A stretch of 19,420 bases of DNA, taken from assembly GCA_025399215.1 (NCBI GenBank), contig MU621405.1:1-19420 (forward strand). The letters are read 5' to 3'. Numbering within the stretch: position 1 is the stretch's first letter; every line of letters begins with the position of its first letter. Positions 1-10,581 of this stretch are shown here, in pieces. A model generated the notes under the pieces. It worked only from the letters and a program-made list of their open reading frames with translations, made no database searches and was not told the origin of the DNA. The position numbers were made by a program, and so were the translations under genes. Source of the DNA: Globomyces pollinis-pini. Taxonomy: Eukaryota > Chytridiomycota > Chytridiomycetes > Rhizophydiales > Globomycetaceae.

Positions 1-80
1 TAATAGTAGATAATGTTTAAATGTTAGTGATTTAATGTACTAATTATGATTACTAATAATAGATAATGTTTTAGGGATGA

Positions 81-647
81 TTAATGTTGGGTTATACATA
101 CATTTGCTAATGGAGCACCAAATAGATTTGAAACCATATCTATACCAAAATGACTTATTTTTGATACAGGAGAAGAATCTGAAGGTTGAGGTAAACCATC
201 AGGCCATTTCCTATCTTGTTTTTCAGTTAGATAAAAAGTGTTTTGATTTTCATCGATATTGATTAGATTACGTTTGAAAGGGGCCAACCAAGATCTTAAC
301 ATTGATATTACATCATTTGGAGATTGAATAGTATTATTTACAGGGTCAAAATATAGAGTAGACCAAGTATTATTTGAAGTAGTAGTTATTTCGATAGAAG
401 TGATACAACAAGCTTTTTTGTTTAATATTGATAATTGAGGGATTATAGTTATTGATAGGATATTATTTAAAGATATTTGTAAATCTAAATTACAATCAAT
501 TAAATTTGATAAAGATTTGAAAGCTTTTAATTGATTTTGTGATAAATTAGAATGAATGGACCAAATTAAAGATATAGTATTAAATTTGCATCTTATATTA
601 AACTGATCTATTACTACCAAATATTGTAGTATAAAACTATTTTTCAA
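81..647 (-). CDS. Unidentified protein, start unresolved
   Basis: An open frame of about 188 codons that I do not recognise. It is rich in Asn, Ser, Ile and Leu and has a polar, better-constrained second half, including SWLAPFKRNLINIDENQNTF and DRKWPDGLPQPSD. The composition looks coding rather than random. It lies only 23 bp downstream of the RIO2 stop on the same strand. There is no ATG at its 5' end: the frame begins after a TGA inside the 3' end of RIO2, and 647 is merely a TTG codon, so a small upstream exon or a non-AUG start must be supposed. Near the 3' end a GTATGT donor at 96-101 could splice to an acceptor at about 53 and carry the gene off the left edge. Otherwise it stops at 81. 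Function unknown. Confidence 0.5.
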   Translation of the reverse strand: MKNSFILQYLVVIDQFNIRCKFNTISLIWSIHSNLSQNQLKAFKSLSNLIDCNLDLQISLNNILSITIIPQLSILNKKACCITSIEITTTSNNTWSTLYFDPVNNTIQSPNDVISMLRSWLAPFKRNLINIDENQNTFYLTEKQDRKWPDGLPQPSDSSPVSKISHFGIDMVSNLFGAPLANVCITQH

Positions 648-670
648 AAGTAGAAAGCCTAGGAATCAAA

Positions 671-2428
<1,758 letters not shown>

Positions 2429-2970
2429 TGAACTGAAAAAAAAAATAAAAAAAATGAAACAAACTCTCCAACCACGTTAACCGACCGATAAAAGGTGTTC
2501 AGTTCGTCAAAGCTATTGAATTCTATCTTCAATTAATCCATTGGATTCATACCCATTCTTGATTTTTGTACTATCTTGACCAAGTACGGTTGATAAACAG
2601 TTGTTCGTTAGCAGCATCATTGAATGGAATTGATTTTAATAGTTCTTATACATGACCATCACAAATGATTTTGAGTGAATATGAGTACGAGTACGCGTAA
2701 ATTTTGCATGCAGGTATGTAGAACTGGAATGTAAGTATGAGTTGACCTTAAAACACACAAACACTCATGATATGTTTATTCGCCTATTAAAGGTACTTGA
2801 TTGAACTATTTGAAAATCGTAATATGTATACAAAACGGAAATCTAATAGCGATGAAACACCCTCATGAGTTATACTTACTAGTAGATGTGTTGTAGAGAG
2901 CAATAAATCATTCTGGTCTAGATTTATAAACTTTATTGTTTAAGCAGATTAGCAAAACCATTCATCATCA
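2429..2970. other. Intergenic region 5' of RIO2
   Basis: No convincing reading frame on either strand. It should hold the RIO2 promoter on the right-to-left strand and the 3' end of the 197-residue gene. An AATAAA-type poly(A) signal for the latter is read on the minus strand at 2932-2937. A single ACGCGT (2693-2698), the sequence of the yeast MCB box, lies about 265 bp upstream of the RIO2 ATG; one copy is weak evidence of cell-cycle control. Confidence 0.5.
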
Positions 2971-3564
2971 TCAAAAAGCGATCCCACCAAAAAAATCAAC
3001 CATAGTATCGAAAAGGGTGTCTTGCGCTCCTGAATTGACAAATTGGTCGTGTATATAATCGCCAGCTACTTTTGCACCAAAATTCATTGCAACGTTAGAT
3101 GCCATACGACTCAAAGTTGGGGTTTCACTCGAACGTGACTTGGTTTGTTGATTTGAACGTGATCGTTCTTTCGATGAACCATCATCAATGGTCAAAGCCA
3201 CTGGAATTAAATGGTGATCGTTTGGTACAACAAATTGCATATTTCCTTCGCTATGATATGAAAAGACGTTATTTAAATCATCCACAGTTACGCTGGAGGT
3301 GGCCTCTGTGGTTTTAAAGCATCCAATCATAATGTGACTCGGACAAACACTATGACGTGTAATGGAGTTTGGTTCCATTGATACAATTCCATACGTCCAG
3401 CCATTCTTCAGATCACCTGTCTCGAATTTTATCCATTCTTGGCATTCACTACAATTTTCGGAATGACCGTCCTGATCAAGAGTACAGTACAAGAAGTTGA
3501 CAGTTATATCACCACTATTTCGGAATTGAAAGTATTTGACCATGATAATCTTTAAGAACCCCAT
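2971..3564 (-). CDS. Orphan intron-less protein with clustered cysteines
   Basis: A single uninterrupted frame of 197 codons; a second in-frame ATG at 3543 would give 190 residues and an equally good start (MVKYFQFRN). I do not recognise the family. The first 100 residues contain a Cys pair (CSEC) within a hydrophilic, beta-like region with further single cysteines. A Ser/Arg/Lys-rich linker follows (SKERSRSNQQTKSRSSETP), then a small-residue helix (MASNVAMNFGAKVAGDYI) with GxxxA-type spacing. There is no signal peptide or clear membrane span. Most neighbours are full of mini-introns, and this gene has none that I can find, so it may be young, lineage-specific or acquired. An AATAAA signal sits just past the stop. 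Confidence 0.65.
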   Translation of the reverse strand: MGFLKIIMVKYFQFRNSGDITVNFLYCTLDQDGHSENCSECQEWIKFETGDLKNGWTYGIVSMEPNSITRHSVCPSHIMIGCFKTTEATSSVTVDDLNNVFSYHSEGNMQFVVPNDHHLIPVALTIDDGSSKERSRSNQQTKSRSSETPTLSRMASNVAMNFGAKVAGDYIHDQFVNSGAQDTLFDTMVDFFGGIAF

Positions 3565-4241
3565 TCATTAAATTCCATTCTTATAGTCCAATACCAAGCC
3601 ACTTCTCCTTTGGCGGACTCTATCATTTCTCAAAGCTCGCTCGATTTTGATTGGATACGAAGAGTAATACAAAACACAATCTATTCATTTGTGATTTATT
3701 CTATTGTTTCTCAGTTCTGAATTTACACTGTAGAATAATGATTCAAGTGATCTGGTGTCAATAACATTCTCGACCCATTTATATTCGCAACTTTCAACAA
3801 TACTATGGGTGTTCGAACATCATATGTTCGTGACACTTCTCAAAAGGAAATGCCTCAGATTTAGTATGACTTTCTCTCAATCGTATCAGATCCCAAAAAA
3901 CCCTAGTTTCCACTGGTTAACTCATATATATATATTGCACAACCGAGCGGGAAGGTATAGCGAGATCAAACGAAACTAACACTCTACTTGAACTGTATCC
4001 TTCCACAAGAACCCCGTCCCACAAAGATCACGGACTCACTTCCTTTGACCGCTCATTGCAACATATGCCATACTTTAGTGGTATATAATTTCATCTTTTG
4101 GTAGATCACTACAATCGTACCTTTTGAAAATGTAATGACAGTCTGCAAGGAATTGGTAATCTAAAGTGCAAACTTCACTTGCTTTAAAAAATTAGGTAAG
4201 TGATCAAAAAGCGTGAAGATGTAAACCATTTATTTCACAAA
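3565..4241. other. Intergenic region without a recognised gene
   Basis: No frame here looks coding; the 74-codon plus-strand frame at 3755-3979 has no family resemblance and irregular composition. Visible elements: a 7-bp inverted repeat around CAT (CGAACAT-CAT-ATGTTCG, 3812-3828), an alternating TA run near 3920-3935 that could act as a TATA element, and a CTATAAG sequence read on the minus strand just 5' of the 197-residue gene. I searched by eye for tRNA arms and U6-like motifs and found none. Confidence 0.45.
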
Positions 4242-4791
4242 CTAATTCTTCTGTTTCTCACTTACAACAGAGCCCAAATTCAATACAACATTGCCGTTGG
4301 CAGATGATGCTAAATGAATCGTTACAGTCATACTATCCGTATCTAAAATACTTTAATATCATATACATCATCATACCTTTAGTATATTTGAAAATCAATC
4401 CATTCAATTTATCATCATCATTTAATGTAGCGCATTTATTAGCTAAACGTAACCCCATCAATTTGAACTGTTTGTATGAATAAGATTCGGCACTGACAAC
4501 AATGACTAATGAAGCAACAAAATATAGATATTTTGTAAAAGACCAATGATGACCTGAGCAAAGATCGAAAAACAACATGAAAGATAATACAAACAAGAGT
4601 AAATGCATGCATATCTTTAAAACAACCAACATTTTTAGATTTGAAGTTTGATTTAATGTCTTATTGAACTGTTTGATGATTTCATTTAATTCGTGTTGGG
4701 ATAGATATGGATTTACTTGAATTGGGGTTGATTGGAATCCAGTTTGAAATGGGGTGATTGTTAACGTGGTCAGTTCGGAAGGTAGAGACAT
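4242..4791 (-). CDS. Small protein with two transmembrane segments, unknown family
   Basis: Two exons (4377-4791 and 4242-4342) separated by a 34-nt intron (4343-4376) give 171 residues. Without the splice the frame stops within seven codons of a plausible acceptor. With it, 33 further codons open and end at a TAG, which supports the intron. The order is: a polar N-terminus, a short helix (HELNEIIKQFNKTLNQ), two adjacent hydrophobic spans (about residues 57-76 and 86-104) with a brief polar turn, then a soluble tail with a hydrophobic beta-like stretch (VTIHLASSANGNVVLNLG). The hairpin topology suggests an ER or Golgi membrane adaptor. The N-terminal helix faintly recalls the ERF4/Golgin-7 type, but I would not assign it. 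Confidence 0.7.
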
Positions 4792-4977
4792 TTAAAAGTA
4801 AAAACCCTACCACCAATCGAATCATTCTTTTCTTGGTAATGACGAATTGGGAAAGTGGCACAAAACATCACTTTTTTTTTGATGTGAAATTGGATATTGT
4901 GTATTGTAGATGATGGAAAAGTTTTTTTTTGAAAATCAAATGAATTGATCTGTTCAAGTATCTGCAAGTTTATCAAA

Positions 4978-5293
4978 TCATTCTTTGTAAACTTTATGAT
5001 ATAAAACCAATGAAAGAAATTCTTTTAGGATTTGCACATGTGGTGGTGATTGAGCCAAATCAGTGTCACCATCCTTTTCCTCTTTTAGTTTTTTCTTTTG
5101 TAAAGAAAATATAAAGATCTTGAGAGGTACTAAAGAAAAATCATCAATCGAATTGAATTTCTAAACCTCAGAGTATGATTGAGATGAGTTTGAATTCTAC
5201 ACTGTCGAAATTATAATCACAAAACGTGATTTGAAGCTCACTTAAAGTTTGTTGATACTTACAAACGAGATCAATTGTTTGTACATCAAACAT
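4978..5293 (-). CDS. Tentative small gene, structure uncertain
   Basis: The clearest part is the last exon (4978-5160), an open frame with a Lys/Glu-rich helix (SLQKKKLKEEKDGDTDLAQ) and a hydrophobic C-terminal helix (ILKEFLSLVLYHKVYKE) ending in TGA. Joining it through a 40-nt GT...AG intron (5161-5200) to the frame that starts MFDVQTIDLVCKYQQ at 5293 gives 91 residues in frame. The upstream frame stays open to about 5403 without an ATG, and another short frame (MMEPSEWIVYLLAHEKMEM) begins near 5510, so further 5' exons are likely. No family recognised. It could also be a remnant. Confidence 0.35.
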
Positions 5294-5681
5294 GACAGGA
5301 TCTAGTACCATTAATTGGCTGACTAAACTACAATCAAAATTTGATATGAATATTACATGCAGAGTACGATTATTGATAAACTTCCCAAGTACAATTATTC
5401 ACGTAGAGATGTTTAGGGAGAGACAGATAAATGGAAGAAGGTATACCAGATGCATACACATTTCCATCTTTTCATGAGCAAGCAAGTATACAATCCACTC
5501 GGATGGTTCCATCATCGTTATGTGATCCAATTTGTGCAATGCTCGACAAAAACAGAGCGCTATGTGTATGCAAGATACGGTCCTGGTCGCTCTAGTGTAT
5601 GATAAGTGTCTTTGCACAACCTAAAGCAAACCTATCCTCAAAAGATAAAATTGAAAATAATGAAAGACAAAACTATATTAT
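5294..5681. other. Region between the small gene and SEC63
   Basis: Holds the 3' flank of SEC63 and possibly 5' exons of the small gene downstream: an open minus-strand frame from about 5403 and an ATG-led frame near 5510 on the same strand. No exon chain here could be confirmed by family similarity. Confidence 0.3.
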
Positions 5682-8307
5682 CTACTCAATGAAATCATCA
5701 TCTTCCTCTTCTTCTTCTTCATCTTCACAATCCGAATCAGATGAATCATCGTATTCTCCACGTACAGCTTTAGCCTTGCGAACTTTCTTCACCTTGGTAA
5801 CCTCTTCTTCAGTTTCGGATTCTTCATCGGTACTGATATCTTCGTACACTGGGGATTCGGGAATGGCATCATGGGAATCAACAGTAAGCTATGGTCAATT
5901 TTTTCAATAATGTTACCTTGAGATCAAATTGATGGTCACAGGATTGGAATGTATCAGATTTGATGTAGATTTGAAAAGTCCAGGATCCGGGTTCGGGTGG
6001 GGCTTGGAATTGAAGACGTACAGTTTGGTCTTGGGTTGCACCAACAACTTTGGTGTAGGTAATCAAACGACCAATTTTGGCATTGGCAAGAATGACGGTA
6101 TACGTAGGTTTTTTGGTTGCTGCGAAAAATGGACAATGTGGTGCAAATTTATCTTGTTGTTTCTCGGCCCACCATTGTTTGGTTTTCTTTTCTTCTTCTG
6201 GGTCCATAATGGAGGTGTCAATGACAAGTTTAGGGTTGGCACGACCATACTGGAATCGGAACTTGACCGATAAAGTAACAAGTGACGAGGGAACAATGGC
6301 AGGTTCGCCATATACAGAATACTCGGCTTTGGAAATCTTGACTAATGGGTACTTGTCTGCAACGGTTTGAACAATCTTTGCCTTTTCCTTATCCAAATTC
6401 TCCAACAATACTCCACGTTCACGTTCACCAAGTTCAATAAATTTAGGTAAGGTATCAATAGAAACACCATCCACTTCCCACTCCTTGACCATGGCTGCGG
6501 TCACGAATGGTAACTGCAACAATGAAGACTGTCCAGGCAATAATGCTTGTACCAAATACTAATATCATTAAACCTCAAAATGATTACCTGTGAGAAATTC
6601 AAGGTTTGTAGAGTTGCACGTAACCAATTACGACTGACCGAAATCTGAATCAACCCAGCACAGAGTCGAACAGCAATTTCCACAACCTGATCCTGATCTA
6701 CCCATTAACATGACCAAAATACATGATTCAAGTACAGCCGAATCTGGAACAATTCGCAGCAAATGTGCCAACAGCAAATACAATGTATATCGTGAAGTTT
6801 CATTCAAATTGGGATTCTAAAAAAAAAATCAACCACTTTTGTAAAAACCTTTTTCAATGCATTAAAATCAAGTAAAGTGTTATTCTTTAATTTACCCATC
6901 AATTTCACTTCCAACTACCATCAACAACACAAAAAAATAAACCTTTCCGAATTCGGTGGATAAATCAGTATCTGGTTTGAAAACTTGTAAGAATTCGTCA
7001 GCTTGGATAATGATTTCGAGGATTCCTTTGAATTGAACGGTATCTTTTAAATCTCTATAGAAAACTTCCATGGTTGCATTCAATACTTGATTTTTGCTAA
7101 CTACTTTGGCATTTCTCCACCATTGTGCCTATGGTTAGTTTATGTACTGAAAGCATTCGTGTTGGTAATTGACATGTATCATGTAGTGAATTGTTTTCAT
7201 GACAGTATTAATCATCGCCATCAGTAATTGGTATGAGTGATGTGTTTTTAAACATGGCATTTCATTCAAAAAGAAAAAGTATTTAAAAAAGTAAAAGTGC
7301 AAAGAAAGGTAGCAAATCATAACTAAAAATCAACATACCACAACAATAGGCAATCCCAATCCAAACACCACAGTGTACATCAACAACACCAATGACGAAT
7401 TTCCCTTTTCTACCAACCAGGACGGTAAAGCAACACCCAACTGGAACGCTACCATCAACATTTATCTATCCTACCTTGTTTACCATCAGGATGTCCGAAT
7501 TCATCCCAAATGGCTTTGGCTTCAGGGTCAGTCAATACAGTGTATGCTTTGGTCAGATCTACGAATTTTTGGTTTGCTGCTTCTTTTTCCTCTTCCGTTC
7601 CTGGGACGTTTTAGTTTTATTTGTTGTACCTGTTTGGATGTTATGATGAGATGGTTTTTACCTAATTGTTATCATGTATTTGTTGTACCTGTGAATTGTT
7701 AGTTGTAAAAGGTCAACCTTTGATGTTAATTATAGACCCTTCCAACCTACAAGTCAATAAGAAACACAATCACCTTTAAATTTATCCGGATGCCAAATGA
7801 GAGATAATTTTCGATAAGACTTTTTGACAAGTTTTTCATCAGCAGACTGATTGTTAGTGAATATCAAGAAATGAACATACTTGATCGATTCCAAGGATAT
7901 TATAAGGATCCCAGAGTTCAGGTTCCACTTGTTTCAAGGTGTAAGCACAGTAAAAAGTGAATGTAAAGAGTAACCAACCCAAGATGAGTAAAATGTACCT
8001 ATTGTTAGAGGTATTTTTCAAAGATGAATGTAATATGAAATGATCCACTGATGATAGAGAGAATTCAATTAGTGTATAGATATTGAATTAGATTAGAGAT
8101 AGAGTCCTACTTTTTCCAGTTTGTCTTTTTTTGAGAGAATTTAATAGATTTGCGAGCGCATTGAGGACAAGGACAGTTTAAAGGGGGTAGTTTAACAGGT
8201 GACGAGAATAGGGTTGAATAAGAGTACGGTAGTAATAATATTGATAAACAAGCTAAAGAAAAGTAGGAGAATATAGCTCCCGTGTCATCGTAAGCGTATT
8301 GAGCCAT
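5682..8307 (-). CDS. SEC63: SEC63, J-domain subunit of the ER protein translocon
   Basis: Eleven exons (8111-8307, 7881-7998, 7774-7846, 7475-7600, 7339-7448, 6943-7128, 6849-6914, 6723-6816, 6588-6697, 5917-6558, 5682-5888) give 642 residues; yeast Sec63 has 663. It recruits the luminal Hsp70 to the Sec61/62 channel for post-translational import. Three membrane spans (about 14-30, 67-84, 189-208) surround a J domain (DPYNILGI, then SYRKLSLIWHPD with the HPD at 124-126). A Brl/Sec63 domain follows (YLVQALLPGQSSLLQLPF, GSWTFQIYIKSDTFQSCDH), then an acidic tail ending EEEEEEDDDFIE that binds Sec62 in yeast. Introns are 112, 34, 173, 26, 210, 28, 32, 25, 29 and 28 nt. The three long ones fall at or before exons 2, 4 and 6. 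The 173-nt one is a tandem of mini-intron units (listed separately). Confidence 0.96.
7129..7338 (-). other. SEC63 intron 5, the gene's longest (210 nt)
   Basis: Lies between the third membrane span (GLPIVV) and the conserved QWW. It starts GTATGT and ends in a TAAC-containing tract before CATAG. Unlike intron 3 it does not divide into AG|GT-joined units. A 61-codon open frame inside it (7135-7320) has no recognisable similarity. A CTGA followed closely by GATGATT resembles an internal D'/C' pair of a C/D snoRNA, but no terminal D box or closing stem was found. Confidence 0.7.
7601..7773 (-). other. SEC63 intron 3: tandem array of six mini-intron units
   Basis: The splice joins HPDKFK to GTEEEKEAANQKF (phase 1) and restores the J-domain alignment. 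The 173 nt divide exactly, with no leftover base, into six pieces that each begin GT and end AG: 7747-7773 (27), 7718-7746 (29), 7689-7717 (29), 7662-7688 (27), 7630-7661 (32) and 7601-7629 (29), in transcription order. All junctions read AG|GT. Most units carry a branch-like TAAC, TAAA or TGAC 5-15 nt before the AG. Units 4 and 6 share their first 12 nt (GTACAACAAATA), so at least these are copies. Unit size equals that of free-standing introns nearby. Retaining unit 2 as an exon would bring an in-frame stop. Confidence 0.75.
7999..8110 (-). other. SEC63 intron 1 (112 nt) with internal inverted repeat
   Basis: Joins KKTNWKK to YILLILGW (phase 2), just before the second membrane span. It contains an 8-bp inverted repeat (AATTCAAT ... 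ATTGAATT, 11-nt loop) that could hold the donor and acceptor close together. A second possible acceptor, CATCAG, lies midway, but using it would break the frame. Confidence 0.7.
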
Positions 8308-8396
8308 AAAGAAAAAAAAAGAAAATTTTATTCTTATTACTAGTAGTAGTAGGTTTATTTTTTTTTGTAGTAATTTTATTTAAATAACAAATGAAA

Positions 8397-8682
<286 letters not shown>

Positions 8683-9234
8683 ATTTGAAAAAAGTAAAAC
8701 TAAGTAACCCTTACACTAACCCTAATACCTTCAGTAACCTGACCATCACTAACCCTAACTACCATCAGTAACCCTACTTTAACTACCATCAGTAACCCTA
8801 CTTTAATGATGCATAATTAGTAAAAAGTTTAAAGAATATAAAAACTGTTGGTAATGAAACTAAATCCAAATTCAATTGTTTTAATTCATTGTAAATAAAG
8901 GTATAAAGTAAATGAATTTACAAAAGTAATTGTAAACCTAGAGTTTCATCCTTATTTAATGAAAAAATATCAAATGTCTATGGATTAATGGTGACATGGA
9001 AAATGTCCAAGAATGAAACCAAATTAAATTGTTTTATGCAAGATTGGACATTGTGAAAGAAATAAAAATAGTACAATAAGAATACACTTGCTCATAGTCA
9101 GTAATAGGGTTGAGAATCTAATGGAATCACAATGACTGTTAATGAAATACAACATTAAAGAAGCTTATTCAACAAGTAAATATAACCAATAACACCAAGC
9201 TAGAATGCATAGTCTATTAAAAACATGCTTCAAT
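8683..9234. other. Intergenic region between TMA7 and the 95-residue gene
   Basis: Besides the telobox cluster at 8704-8804, the remainder (8805-9234) is AT-rich, with no coding frame that I can support on either strand. It must contain the 3' flank of the 95-residue gene. A CTGTTGGTAATG stretch and a TGATGC near 8807-8813 were considered as snoRNA boxes, but there is no matching box pair. Confidence 0.45.
8704..8804 (-). promoter_or_regulatory. Telobox-rich promoter of TMA7
   Basis: Several TAACCC or AACCCTA motifs (TTAGGG/GGGTTA in the direction of TMA7) lie 20-120 bp upstream of its ATG. The right half is a perfect 24-bp tandem duplication (8757-8780 and 8781-8804). In yeasts such teloboxes bind Tbf1/Reb1-like factors and mark translation-related genes. 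That role is inferred here. Spacing is irregular, so this is not a telomere. Confidence 0.6.
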
Positions 9235-9577
9235 TTACTCGTTGACGTGATCAAATTCATCAGCAAACTCATTCACAATGGTCTTGTAGTCCCAAACCTT
9301 GGTCTCCTCGATTTTACCATCCACACAATCAACCTTGGTAACGCTTGCTTCGAATGGGACTTGATCCATGTAGGCATCACTATAGCGATAATCAAAATGC
9401 TTATTATCATTCAATAAAACGTCAAGAGTGACTTTAAAGCCATTCATCAATTACCTTTTCTTTCAGAGCTACTTTGGCGGCATCGGCAGTTGAGTAAAAG
9501 GTGTTTGTGACTTCGGCAAAAGGGCTCTTATAACAGGGATATGCAGTAACTACTTTTAAAACCCAAATGGATGTCAT
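9235..9577 (-). CDS. Unknown 95-residue protein
   Basis: Exon 1 (9455-9577) starts MTSIWVLKVVTAYPCYKSPF and exon 2 (9235-9399) runs HFDYRYSDAYMDQVPFEASV to DEFDHVNE. A 55-nt intron with an AAG acceptor (9400-9454) joins them in phase. A shorter 23-nt option ending AAAG puts exon 2 out of frame. The product is small, soluble, acidic at the C-terminus and strongly aromatic. Strand-like stretches (WVLKVVTAYP, FEASVTKVDCVDGK) and an alpha segment (STADAAKVALKEK) suggest a compact alpha/beta fold. I do not recognise the family and see no targeting signal. Confidence 0.7.
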
Positions 9578-9788
9578 GGAAGATATTTTTTGTTGAAGGG
9601 AAAAAAAAATGGGGACAAAAACCGTTTCTTATATGTAGTCAATTCGGGAATAGCAATCACAAATTTCCTTCTCTTTAAAATAATGGAAATGATTTATGTA
9701 ATTACAAGGTTATAGTTAGTGATATTATAGAGTTAGTATAACTTTTATTTAGGTACCATTATTATTAGAAATACTTTTATACTATAGG
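9578..9788. other. Upstream flank of the 95-residue gene
   Basis: AT-rich, with poly(A) and poly(T) tracts and no open frame. It presumably contains the promoter of the minus-strand gene and ends at the left tip of the inverted-repeat element. No clear target-site duplication could be defined at the junction. Confidence 0.4.
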
Positions 9789-10300
9789 GGTCCTCAACTT
9801 CACTTTTTTCAGGTTTTTTCTTCCATTTATTCGGACAGATAAATGGAAAAATAAATAAATGAACAAATACCACAAGAGATGTTTTTTTCTCCATTTATTT
9901 ATTTTTTTCTTAATTAAAAATTTAGTAGGAGTATAGGCACTACCACCAAGCAAATGTTGTAAAGGACCAAAAAATGAAGTAGGATTTTTATTTAAGTATG
10001 AATTGCTAATCACTCTTTGATCATGCACTGAACTACTCCATCCTGTATATATGTACCTTATTCGTCTATTAATGTCACATATAATTTGTTCTTCTATACT
10101 ATTTGATATCTGTAATCGTTCATTTTTGTCTCTTTATATCGTAATTGTAAAATGGATATATAGTATTGAAATAGTCTATGGTCTTGTTCGTGTTTAAGTT
10201 TGATATTCCATCTTTTTCGATAATGTTGATACTCTAATCTTTTTTATATTTCTTGTTCCAGATTGTAAATTAGTTCTTCTCTTTTTGATATTTTGGGCAT
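9777..10300 (-). pseudogene. Decayed reading frame inside the inverted-repeat element
   Basis: From an ATG at 10300 a basic coiled-coil-like frame begins (MPKISKREELIYNLEQEI), meets an in-frame TAA at 10244-10246 and continues at once in the same frame (KRLEYQHYRKRWNIKLKHEQ). It then shifts frame at a run of five A (10123-10127) into a long open frame containing NKNPTSFFGPLQHLLGGSAY. A C-to-T change in a Gln codon and a one-base slip would explain both breaks. No GT...AG pair removes either. The last part runs through the element's low-complexity end. Not recognised; it may be an element-encoded or captured gene. Confidence 0.5.
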
Positions 10301-10423
10301 TTTCTATTAGAAAAAATAAATAAAGAAATAAAAAGGTGCCTCAACTTACAAATAGAAATCATATGTGTGTAACCACTTATTGTCTGAAATAAATAAATGA
10401 AAAAAAAAATGAAGTTGAGGACC
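9789..10423. mobile_element. 635-bp element with terminal inverted repeats
   Basis: The left end reads GGTCCTCAACTTCACTTTTT. The right end, read inward on the other strand, starts with the same 14 bases (GGTCCTCAACTTCA), followed by a T run and CATTTATT-type sequence, as on the left. A third related motif (GGTGCCTCAACTT) sits inside at 10335-10347 in the left-end orientation. AT-rich sub-terminal repeats of ATAAATAAATGG type lie near both ends. Size and structure fit a non-autonomous DNA transposon or the remnant of one. Target-site duplications are not clear, so a simple inverted duplication is possible. Confidence 0.5.
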
Positions 10424-10462
10424 ACTTATCTATGATTGTTTAACTTGATGAATATTTTGTAA

Positions 10463-10576
10463 ATAACCCTAACTACTAGTAACCCTAACTACTGGTAACC
10501 CTACTATTCATAAATAACCCTAATCATAAATAACCCTAATTCATGACATTTGAAGATGAATTAGGGTTAGGGTTAA
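10463..10576 (+). promoter_or_regulatory. Telobox cluster immediately 5' of SIP5
   Basis: Five AACCCTA-type motifs, in units of about 15-17 bp (CTAACTACTAGTAAC, ATCATAAATAACCC), are followed by the opposite-strand array TTAGGGTTAGGGTTAA (10561-10576). That array ends 5 bp before the SIP5 ATG. The two orientations could pair as a hairpin. A Tbf1/Reb1-type binding role is inferred from yeast; the arrangement parallels that upstream of TMA7. Confidence 0.6.
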
Positions 10577-10581
10577 CTTGA

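Noticed and set aside
3755..3979. 74-codon plus-strand open frame
   Set aside because: No family similarity, irregular composition, and it runs through an alternating TA tract and a palindrome.
5599..5910. Serine-rich plus-strand frame
   Set aside because: It is the antisense of the acidic GAA/GAT-rich tail of SEC63.
7135..7320. 61-codon frame or a C/D snoRNA inside SEC63 intron 5
   Set aside because: No family resemblance for the frame. For the snoRNA, a D'/C'-like pair exists but no terminal D box or closing stem.
7999..8110. Nested (stwintron) structure in SEC63 intron 1
   Set aside because: An internal GT...AG pair can be drawn, but the outer intron would then join exons out of frame.
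10244..10246. Stop-codon reassignment (in-frame TAA read as Gln)
   Set aside because: TAA, TAG and TGA all end well-conserved genes here, and the same frame also carries a frameshift, so decay is the simpler explanation.
10463..10576. True telomere or chromosome end
   Set aside because: Repeats are interspersed with other sequence and genes continue on both sides.
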